Assembly: GCA_016649745.1 (NCBI GenBank)
Contig: JAENXD010000008.1
Span: forward strand, 1-32,727
Reading direction: 5' to 3'
DNA length: 32,727 bases
DNA from: Flavobacteriaceae bacterium
GTDB taxonomy: Bacteria; Bacteroidota; Bacteroidia; Flavobacteriales; Flavobacteriaceae
A program made the position numbers and the translations under genes. Below, one piece after another: positions 25,808-32,727 of the stretch (position 1 is its first letter; each line of letters begins with the position of its first letter). The notes under the pieces are model-generated. The model was given only the letters and a program-made list of their open reading frames with translations, ran no database searches and was not told the DNA's origin.

Positions 25808-27319
25808 ATGAAATATATATATAAAATTGCAATCGTACTTATAGCTAGTTTTTCGCTATACAATTGCACAGAATTAGAGAGTGAAATTTCAGATTTTATT
25901 CCAGGAGATCAATACCCTGAAAATTCGGCACAAGCTATTCGAGTTGCTAACCCTGTATTCACAAAAACCCAAAGCATGTTAGATGGTGGCGGATGGTGGT
26001 TTCTTCAAGAAGTTCCCAGTGATGAGGCTGTAGCTCCAACAAGAGGTGCTGACTGGGATGACGGTGGAAAATGGCGTGTTTTACATACACATACTTGGGG
26101 AACTAATACTGAGGCCATTAACCAATTATGGGGATTAATTTATGACGCCGTTCCAAGAGCCAATAGAGCAATTGAGTTATTGGAAGTAAATGCAGAAAAC
26201 CCAGAAGTTACTACCGTATTAGCACAAACAATCGTTGCTAGGGCATATTATTACTATTTGGCTATTGACAATTATGGTGATGTACCGTTCCCTAGAACTT
26301 TCACAAATGCTGATGAGTTTCCATCTAGAACACCAAGAGCAGAAGTTTTTCAAACCATTGTTCAAGATATATTAGATAATATTGACAATCTTCCAACCCC
26401 TACACCTGGTGTAGCTTCAAGTTCGGTAAATAAAGGAACTGCTTATGCTTTATTAGCAAAATTATATTTAAATGCTGAAGTATATACAGGAACTCCAATG
26501 TGGACAGAAACCATTGATGCGTGTAATGATCTTATGAGCTTAGGTTATACCTTAGAAGGAAATCCATTAGCTCCTTTTGTTACAGATAATGGTGCTTCTA
26601 AAGAAAATATCTATACAATCGCTTATGATGAGAATAAATTCACTGGGTTTAATATTCATATGAGAACCTTGCATTATTTATCTCAACAAACATTTAATAT
26701 GGATGTTGCTCCGTGGAATGGTTTTGCTATTTTGGAAAGCACATACAACCTATTTGGAAATTCAGATTTAAGAGCCGACGGATTATTAGTTGGGCAACAA
26801 TATGCTAAAGATGGCACTGAAATTATTGATGATGTTGTTGGTGCAAATTTAATTTTAACGCCTACTATTCCTGCGTTATTAATAGATGCAAACACTTATA
26901 CTTTAAATGAAATTCGTAATTCAGGTGTTCGTGTGGCCAAATGGGAAATAAAAGAAGGTGCTAAAGGAAATTTGAGCAATGACTTTGCAATTTTTAGATT
27001 GGCAGATTTTAAATTAATGAAAGCAGAAGCGCTAGTGCGATTAAATGGAAATGGAGCCGGTGATGCTTTAGTAAATGAGATTAAGCTGAGATCTAATGCA
27101 ACAATTACAGGGAATTATTCACTTCAAGATATCCTAGATGAAAGAGGAAGAGAATTATTATGGGAAGGCGCACGAAGACAAGATTTAATTCGATTTGGAA
27201 AATTCAATAATGCTTGGTGGGAAAAAAACACTTCAGCTGTAACTAGAAATATTTTCCCTGTGCCTCAATTTGCAATAAATGCAAATAATAATTTATTGCC
27301 TCAAAACCCAGGATACTAA
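25808..27319 (+). CDS. susD: SusD-like starch-binding outer-membrane lipoprotein
   Basis: SusD binds glycan at the cell surface and acts as the lid of SusC. I prefer the ATG at 25808 (503 aa), preceded by AAAGAAA and 10 bases after the susC stop, to a TTG at 25787 that would overlap susC and lengthen the signal sequence. The lipobox region SLYNC gives Cys20, followed by the acidic TELESE expected of surface-exported lipoproteins. Helical TPR-like segments (NRAIELLEV, ARAYYYYLAIDNYGDVPF) and the C-terminal SusD signature RGRELLWEGARRQDLIRFGK identify the family. The Trp-rich GGGWWFLQEVPSDE early in the protein is conserved in SusD-type proteins. Confidence 0.95.
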   Translation: MKYIYKIAIVLIASFSLYNCTELESEISDFIPGDQYPENSAQAIRVANPVFTKTQSMLDGGGWWFLQEVPSDEAVAPTRGADWDDGGKWRVLHTHTWGTNTEAINQLWGLIYDAVPRANRAIELLEVNAENPEVTTVLAQTIVARAYYYYLAIDNYGDVPFPRTFTNADEFPSRTPRAEVFQTIVQDILDNIDNLPTPTPGVASSSVNKGTAYALLAKLYLNAEVYTGTPMWTETIDACNDLMSLGYTLEGNPLAPFVTDNGASKENIYTIAYDENKFTGFNIHMRTLHYLSQQTFNMDVAPWNGFAILESTYNLFGNSDLRADGLLVGQQYAKDGTEIIDDVVGANLILTPTIPALLIDANTYTLNEIRNSGVRVAKWEIKEGAKGNLSNDFAIFRLADFKLMKAEALVRLNGNGAGDALVNEIKLRSNATITGNYSLQDILDERGRELLWEGARRQDLIRFGKFNNAWWEKNTSAVTRNIFPVPQFAINANNNLLPQNPGY

Positions 27320-27335
27320 TTAAAACTATATTAAA

Positions 27336-28511
27336 ATGAAAAAATTAAAATTTATACTAATATTACTTTTATCCATAAGTATTTGGTCATGCGAGGATGA
27401 TGATGCCGATATCGATATTTTTCCGTCTGAAACTGTTGAAGGAGTTGCAGTGTTAAATACACCTAACGTAATTGACTTTGAAATTACGGAAACCACAGAT
27501 GTTGTTGTTGGAAACGAAAATGAAATAGCGACAACTTTTACGTGGTCTAAGGTAACGGGAAATTATAATGGTTCTATACTTTATTTTCTTGAAATGGATA
27601 TAAAAGGAAATAACTTTAAAAATGGCGTTTATGCACCTTTAGGCAGTCAAGGAACTACTGAATTATCTAAAGAAATCAGTAATAGCGACTTAAACTTAGC
27701 CGTAAATGCTATTAACACCCAACTTGTCACATTAGGTTCTGCATTAAAGGTTGACTTTTCAACTGCCACTGAATTTGATATAAGAGTTGTTAGTGTTGCC
27801 GATATTTCTAAAGATAAAAGTTTTTCAGAACCAATCACAATCAACATAAATGCTTACGAAAAAATAGTTGTTATTGAACCACAATTATTTATTGCAGGTT
27901 CAGTTCAATCATATTATGGCAAAAGTAATTGGAATCCAGAACAAGGTCTAGAAATGAGATACATTGGTGATGGAACTACAAAAGTTTTTGAAGCTTATCT
28001 AAAGGCAACCGAAGGTGATATCTTTAAATTTATTTCAAATCAAGCAGTTTGGGATAATGTAGTGGGCAATTATGGTGTTATTGATGGTGCGCAGGATGGT
28101 AATTTGATCAATAGTAGCGATAGTGGAAATATTGAAATTCCTGAGGAAGGACAATATTATATAAAAGTTGATATTGATAATCTAACTTATAAATTGATTA
28201 AAATGCAATGGGGAGTTATTGGTAATGCCACACCTAATGGTTGGGATGGAGAAACGCCTATGACATACGATTTTAACACAAATACTTGGGAAATTACACT
28301 AAGCTTAACTGATGGTGAAGTTAAATTCCGTTCCAAATCGTTATCCAACGCAGTTTTTGGTGCTGGAGAAGAGTGGATCTGGAAGTTTAATGTTGGAACA
28401 AATTTAAACGCCTGGGATGAAGGTGAAGGAAACTTTGTCGTTAGTGCTGGAAGCGCATCACTTACACTTAAAATTGGATTTAAAGGTGATGCTGTTGTTA
28501 CTGGTATTTAA
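27336..28511 (+). CDS. susE: SusE-like surface lipoprotein
   Basis: This 391-residue lipoprotein probably binds starch outside the cell and supports SusC/SusD. The signal ends at IWSC (Cys19) and is followed by EDDDADID, a strongly acidic run typical of the lipoprotein surface-export signal in Bacteroidetes. Residues 35-173 match the SusE N-terminal domain (FTWSKVTGNYNGSILYFLEMD). Two beta-rich modules follow: 182-288 (LFIAGSVQSYYGKSNWNPEQG) and 292-388 (WGVIGNATPNGWDGETPM), the second with the N-G-W-D type aromatic platform seen in starch-binding SusE/SusF domains. It sits 16 bases after susD. Binding itself is inferred from family and place. Confidence 0.88.
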   Translation: MKKLKFILILLLSISIWSCEDDDADIDIFPSETVEGVAVLNTPNVIDFEITETTDVVVGNENEIATTFTWSKVTGNYNGSILYFLEMDIKGNNFKNGVYAPLGSQGTTELSKEISNSDLNLAVNAINTQLVTLGSALKVDFSTATEFDIRVVSVADISKDKSFSEPITININAYEKIVVIEPQLFIAGSVQSYYGKSNWNPEQGLEMRYIGDGTTKVFEAYLKATEGDIFKFISNQAVWDNVVGNYGVIDGAQDGNLINSSDSGNIEIPEEGQYYIKVDIDNLTYKLIKMQWGVIGNATPNGWDGETPMTYDFNTNTWEITLSLTDGEVKFRSKSLSNAVFGAGEEWIWKFNVGTNLNAWDEGEGNFVVSAGSASLTLKIGFKGDAVVTGI

Positions 28512-28533
28512 TATTTAAAATAAAACATATAAT

Positions 28534-30252
28534 ATGAAAAAATTAATTTATATACTAATCGCTGTATTTGCAGTTACTGTAGCCTGTGAATCAGATGAAG
28601 TAACTATTAACACAATAAATGCTTCGGAAGCAGATCTAATTGCTGCTGAATTAGATGTGCCGGCAACAAATACGTTCGAAGTAATAAGAACTACCGATTT
28701 AGTGCAAGGAAATGAAGCAGCAGATGCAGTAACTTATACTTGGTCTAAGGCATCTGGTGATAATGATGGCGCTATAATGTACTACTTGCAACTGGATGTT
28801 GCAGGCAATGATTTTGCAACAGCAGTGACAATTCCTTTGGCTCAAGAAGGAACTTCGGAACTTTCTCGTACATTAACATTTGGTGATTTAAATAAAGCTG
28901 TCAATAAAATAAGCAGTAATTTATTTGCAATAGCATCTCCGCTGTCAATTAACTTTGAAGATGTAAACAACATGGAAATTAGGGTTGAAAGCATCTTGGG
29001 AGTGTCCATTGCCAAAGCATATTCACAACCAATTCCACTAACTGTAAAAGCCTATTTTTCAGGCTTAACAAATGATTTAGTTGTAAGTGGTGCTGCTTTA
29101 AATGAAGACGTTATTATCACAATTGCTGATGGTGTTTATAAAGGAAGGTTAAATTTAACTCAAAATACATTCAGGTTTTTTGCTCAGCCAGCTGATACAA
29201 ATGTTAGTTACAATTATGAGTATTTTGAATCTGATGGATATACAATCGATCCTTTATTGGAAAATGCAAATGATGAAAAAATGAATTTCAAGTTTACGGG
29301 TGCTGAAGGTCCTTGGGATATTTTTATTGACACTAATCTAAAATCTATTACCTTAGTGGAAGTAACAATACCTGATAACCTTTATATCGTAGGTAACAAT
29401 ACAAGTCCAGAATGGAACCCAGCAATTTCCCCTGAAATGAATTTAGTTAGCGAAGGCGTTTTTGTATTGGTTATTGAGCTTCAAGGAGTCTCTGACGGTT
29501 TTAAATTTATTCCAACTAATGCAAGTTTTGATGGAGATTGGGGCGAAGATCCCGCTAACCCAGGTCACATTATTCAAGATGGTGAACAAAATCTTACTGG
29601 ATATGAGGCTGGAAAATATTTAGTTACTGTTGATTATAACACGTTAACTTATAAAGTAACGGTGGTAAATAGTTTAAATGTTGTTGGATCTATTAACGGA
29701 TGGAATAGTACTACTGCCACACCTATGGTCGAGGCAAGCTTAGGAATTTACTCAATTGTTTTAGATTTACCAGTTGGAGCTGAATTTAAGTTTATACCAA
29801 CTACTGCAAGTTTTGAAGGTGACTGGGGTGCTGATGCCGCTAATGCCGGTAGAATTATCCAAGACGGAGAAGCTAACTTGTCTGGCTATGAAGCCGGCAA
29901 ATACGTTGTTGCAGTAAACTATAACACAATGAGTTTTACTGTTTCAAAAATTAGTGCAATTCCAACAAATTTATATTTAGTGGGTGATCATAATGGTTGG
30001 AACAATGCAACAGCAAATCAACTTACAAATGTAAGCTCTGGTGTTTTCTCTATTACATTAAACTTAAGTGCTGGTAATGGCTTTAAATTTTTACCGACAC
30101 AAGGATCTTGGGATGGTGATTTTGGGGAAAATAAATTAATTCCTCAAACATTAGTGCAAAATGACGAGCAAAATTTATCAGTTGCTGCTGATGGATCATA
30201 TAAAATTACAGTCGATTTTAATAATGGAAACTTTTCTGTAGTTTTACAATAA
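28534..30252 (+). CDS. SusE/SusF-like lipoprotein with three repeated starch-binding-like modules
   Basis: The 572-residue protein has a lipobox TVAC (Cys18) followed by acidic ESDE, pointing to surface export. An N-terminal SusE-type domain (40-173; YTWSKASGDNDGAIMYYLQLD) resembles that of the preceding gene product, so the pair probably arose by duplication. A diverged module follows (178-277), then three related modules at about 282-376, 380-471 and 479-571. Each contains an early aromatic site (EWNPAISP, GWNSTTA, GWNNATA), a GFKF/EFKF strand and a GDWG or GDFG turn with acidic residues. Module number and order resemble SusF, but it keeps a SusE N-terminus. It lies 22 bases after susE; a strong terminator follows. 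Confidence 0.88.
   Translation: MKKLIYILIAVFAVTVACESDEVTINTINASEADLIAAELDVPATNTFEVIRTTDLVQGNEAADAVTYTWSKASGDNDGAIMYYLQLDVAGNDFATAVTIPLAQEGTSELSRTLTFGDLNKAVNKISSNLFAIASPLSINFEDVNNMEIRVESILGVSIAKAYSQPIPLTVKAYFSGLTNDLVVSGAALNEDVIITIADGVYKGRLNLTQNTFRFFAQPADTNVSYNYEYFESDGYTIDPLLENANDEKMNFKFTGAEGPWDIFIDTNLKSITLVEVTIPDNLYIVGNNTSPEWNPAISPEMNLVSEGVFVLVIELQGVSDGFKFIPTNASFDGDWGEDPANPGHIIQDGEQNLTGYEAGKYLVTVDYNTLTYKVTVVNSLNVVGSINGWNSTTATPMVEASLGIYSIVLDLPVGAEFKFIPTTASFEGDWGADAANAGRIIQDGEANLSGYEAGKYVVAVNYNTMSFTVSKISAIPTNLYLVGDHNGWNNATANQLTNVSSGVFSITLNLSAGNGFKFLPTQGSWDGDFGENKLIPQTLVQNDEQNLSVAADGSYKITVDFNNGNFSVVLQ
29377..30246 (+). repeat. Three in-gene module repeats in the SusE/SusF-like protein
   Basis: Modules at about 29377-29661, 29671-29946 and 29968-30246 encode copies of one domain. 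The first two are the closest: both contain FKFIPT, GDWG, IIQDGE, GYEAGKY and YNT in the same order and spacing. The third keeps FKFLPT, GDFG, Q-N-D-E-Q-N-L and a DFN turn. This is tandem domain duplication inside one gene. Confidence 0.85.
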
Positions 30253-30261
30253 TAATTTTAG

Positions 30262-30293
30262 AAAAAAGGCTGCTGACATAGCAGCCTTTTTTT
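30262..30293 (+). terminator. Strong intrinsic terminator after the susCDE genes
   Basis: A 13-bp stem (AAAAAAGGCTGCT at 30262-30274 with AGCAGCCTTTTTT at 30280-30292, loop GACAT) with seven T residues lies 9 bases past the SusE/SusF-like stop and 24 bases before the amylase ATG. It probably ends much of the susCDE transcript and limits readthrough into the amylase gene. Confidence 0.9.
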
Positions 30294-30317
30294 ATTTAAA
30301 TTTTAATTTTAAATAAC

Positions 30318-32727
30318 ATGAAAAAACTTGCCTTTTTTCTTTTTTGTTTTATATCATTATCCCTTTACGCTCAGGTAACAACTTCACCTACGTTACCGAC
30401 AACCATTGGGGAAATTACGATAACCCTTGATGCTACCGGAACAGAATTAGAAGGCTATACTGGTGATGTATATGCCCATACTGGTCTATTGACAACACAA
30501 TCCACAAGTAATACCGATTGGAAATATGTCATCGCTGATTGGGGTAGTAACATAGAAAAAGCAAAACTTTTAAAAATCTCCACAAATACCTACCAATTTA
30601 AAATAACACCTGACATTCCCACATTTTATAATGTAACAAGTGGAGAAACTGTAACTGATATTGCTGTTGTATTTCGAGCAGCTGATGGGTCAAAACAAAC
30701 TAGACCAGATTATTTCATAAAAGTTTATGAAGAAGGCTTAAACATAACAATTACAAATCCAATAAATAATAGTGCTTTTAATTTAAACGAAAGCATTAAT
30801 ATTACAGCTGTTTCTTCTATCTCAGCTGATTTACAACTTCTTATTGATGGCAGCACTCAACAAACTGCTTTAAATTCAACTACCATTTCAGGTTCTTTTG
30901 CTTTTTCAACAACTGGATATCATACAATAAAAGCAATAGCTACAACTTCAACAGAAACTAAAGAAACCGAGATTTCTATCTATATAAAATCCCCAACACA
31001 AAGTTTAACTATTCCTACAACAAAAAAGGGGATAACTGTAAATCCAGATAATTCTTTAACTTTTGTTATTGAAGCCCCAAATAAATCCACAATTAATTTA
31101 ATTGGAGATTTTAACGATTGGAAACTGAGTGAAACACATCAATTATACAAAGACACTACAAATCCAGATTTATTTTGGCTAACTGTTACCGGTTTAGATC
31201 CAAATATTGAATACGCCTACCAATATTTAATTGATTACACTATAAAGGTGGCAGATCCTTATTCAGAAAAAATATTGGATCCTCAAAATGATCAATATAT
31301 TTCAAGCGCCAACTATCCGAATTTAAAAGCCTATCCCACAAATCTAACTACAGGTTATGTGTCAACTTTCAAAATAAATCAGGAAAATTATGCCTGGACT
31401 ACAACCAATTTCACAAAACCATCACAAAACAATTTAATTATTTATGAATTGCTTATCAGAGATTTTACGGCAAGCGCTTCTTTTAATGAAGCCATCACAA
31501 AATTAGATTATTTAGCTTCCTTAGGCATAAATGCTATTGAATTAATGCCCGTAAACGAATTTGAAGGTAATGACAGCTGGGGCTATAATCCGGCATTGTA
31601 TATGGCTTTGGATAAAGCCTACGGAACAAAAAACGATTTTAAAAAATTTGTGGATGCCTGTCACCAACGCGGAATTGCGGTATTAACCGACGTTGTTTTT
31701 AACCATTCCTTTGGACAATCGCCATTGGTTCAAATGTATTGGGACAGTGCCAATAGCAAACCTGCGGCAGACAATCCTTGGTACAAACAACAAAGCAATT
31801 TTGCAAATCCAGATGCTCAATGGGGCTACGATTTTAACCACGAATCAACTTACACAAAAGCCTTTTTTAAAGACGTACTGAGTTATTGGATGAATGAATA
31901 TAAAATTGACGGATTCCGATTTGATTTCACCAAAGGATTTTCAAATACTCCATATGGAACAACAAGTTGGGGAAGTGATTATGATGCAACCCGTATAACA
32001 ATTTTAAAAAATTATGCAGATCACGTCTGGAATCAAAATCCAACCAACAAACCTTATGTGATTTTCGAACATCTGGCAGACAATTCCGAAGAAACTGTTT
32101 TGGCAGATTATGGCATACTACTTTGGGGAAATATGAACTACAGCTATAACCAGAACACGATGGGTTATAGTGATCAATCTGATATTTCCTGGATTTCCTA
32201 CAAAAATAGAGGCTGGGATAATCCAAATGTTGTGGGTTATATGGAAAGCCATGATGAAGAGCGTTTAATGTATAAAAACCTTCAATTTGGGAACAGCAAT
32301 ACCTCCTACAATGTTAAAGATTTAAACACTGCTTTGTCACGACAAGAATTGGCAGGAATGTTCCTTTTTACCATTCCCGGTCCAAAAATGATATGGCAAT
32401 TTGGAGAATTGGGTTATGACATTAGCATAGATGAAAACGGAAGAGTTGGCAGAAAACCTATTCATTGGGATTATTTTGACAATTCCAACAGGAAACAAAT
32501 TTACAATACCTGGGCAACAATGATTGCTTTTAAGAAAAAATATCCAGAGGTGTTTAATACCACTAATTTCACATTGAATGTAGGCAATACTTTAACAAAA
32601 TCTATCCTGTTAAAAAACACATCTTTTGATGTTGCCATCGTTGGAAATTTTGATATCGATTCCAAAACAATTACTGCCACCTTTTCCAAAACAGGAATTT
32701 GGTATGAATATTTTACAGGTGAAGAAA
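30318..32727 (+). CDS. Secreted multidomain GH13 alpha-amylase (3' end outside window)
   Basis: The frame stays open from the ATG at 30318 to the window edge (803 codons). A Sec signal peptide ends near SLYAQ (1-19). The N-terminal region up to about residue 240 is beta-rich, with segments like DWKYVIADWG and the Ig-like TNPINNSAFNLNESINITAV. A CBM48/early-set-type domain follows with LIGDFNDW (261-268) and VADPYSEKILDP. The GH13 barrel runs from NLIIYELLIRDF, with VLTDVVFNHSFG (Asp458, region I), DGFRFDFTKG (nucleophile Asp536), VIFEHLAD (acid/base Glu584) and MESHDEERLM (Asp646). No lipobox is present. Similar flavobacterial amylases often end in a type IX secretion sorting domain, so extracellular release is likely, but that end is not in the window. 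This would be the enzyme that first attacks starch. Confidence 0.9.
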   Translation, partial: MKKLAFFLFCFISLSLYAQVTTSPTLPTTIGEITITLDATGTELEGYTGDVYAHTGLLTTQSTSNTDWKYVIADWGSNIEKAKLLKISTNTYQFKITPDIPTFYNVTSGETVTDIAVVFRAADGSKQTRPDYFIKVYEEGLNITITNPINNSAFNLNESINITAVSSISADLQLLIDGSTQQTALNSTTISGSFAFSTTGYHTIKAIATTSTETKETEISIYIKSPTQSLTIPTTKKGITVNPDNSLTFVIEAPNKSTINLIGDFNDWKLSETHQLYKDTTNPDLFWLTVTGLDPNIEYAYQYLIDYTIKVADPYSEKILDPQNDQYISSANYPNLKAYPTNLTTGYVSTFKINQENYAWTTTNFTKPSQNNLIIYELLIRDFTASASFNEAITKLDYLASLGINAIELMPVNEFEGNDSWGYNPALYMALDKAYGTKNDFKKFVDACHQRGIAVLTDVVFNHSFGQSPLVQMYWDSANSKPAADNPWYKQQSNFANPDAQWGYDFNHESTYTKAFFKDVLSYWMNEYKIDGFRFDFTKGFSNTPYGTTSWGSDYDATRITILKNYADHVWNQNPTNKPYVIFEHLADNSEETVLADYGILLWGNMNYSYNQNTMGYSDQSDISWISYKNRGWDNPNVVGYMESHDEERLMYKNLQFGNSNTSYNVKDLNTALSRQELAGMFLFTIPGPKMIWQFGELGYDISIDENGRVGRKPIHWDYFDNSNRKQIYNTWATMIAFKKKYPEVFNTTNFTLNVGNTLTKSILLKNTSFDVAIVGNFDIDSKTITATFSKTGIWYEYFTGEE

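Noticed and set aside
31693-31881. 62-codon frame inside the right-edge amylase
   Set aside because: It is out of frame with the amylase, whose GH13 regions I to IV stay in one uninterrupted frame across it.

Overview
The window looks like a chromosomal segment of a gliding member of the Flavobacteriia (Bacteroidetes). The DNA is AT-rich, several upstream regions carry TAnnTTTG-like -7 elements, Shine-Dalgarno sequences are weak, and the genes include gldJ and a full SusC/SusD-type glycan uptake locus. It is mainly a starch/maltodextrin polysaccharide utilization locus (PUL) next to a housekeeping block.

Left edge to 6795 is housekeeping. It holds the 5' tip of a minus-strand gene (by remembered synteny possibly porU), a long AT-rich gap, gldJ closed by a perfect terminator, and murF. 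A convergent minus-strand operon follows: pfkA, gapA and a BadF-type sugar kinase, whose 3' end overlaps that of murF by 15 bp.

6796-22476 is the minus-strand arm of the PUL. Reading with transcription it holds a LacI-type regulator, an MFS disaccharide transporter, beta-phosphoglucomutase (pgmB), a GH65 maltose-phosphorylase-like enzyme, a neopullulanase-like GH13, a GH31 alpha-glucosidase, a GH13 lipoprotein amylase, a GH97 (SusB-like) alpha-glucosidase and another GH13 lipoprotein. The last five genes are tightly packed except for one 255-bp gap with a repeat element. A long hairpin and short repeats close the arm.

22801-32727 is the plus-strand arm: susC, susD, a SusE-like lipoprotein, a larger SusE/SusF-like lipoprotein with three repeated starch-binding-like modules, a strong terminator, and a secreted multidomain GH13 amylase that runs off the right edge.

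Inferred workflow: the secreted amylase cuts starch outside the cell; SusD/E/F bind it and SusC imports the pieces; periplasmic GH13, GH97 and GH31 enzymes reduce them to maltose and glucose; the MFS protein moves maltose inward; GH65 plus beta-PGM yield glucose 6-phosphate for the adjacent glycolytic genes. Three related LacI-type operator candidates (two before susC at 31-bp spacing, one before the transporter) suggest that one regulator controls both arms. I see no wholly new system. The points most worth checking are this regulatory geometry, the split of lipoprotein export signals between binding proteins and hydrolases, the identity of the BadF-type kinase, and several palindromic repeats in gaps.
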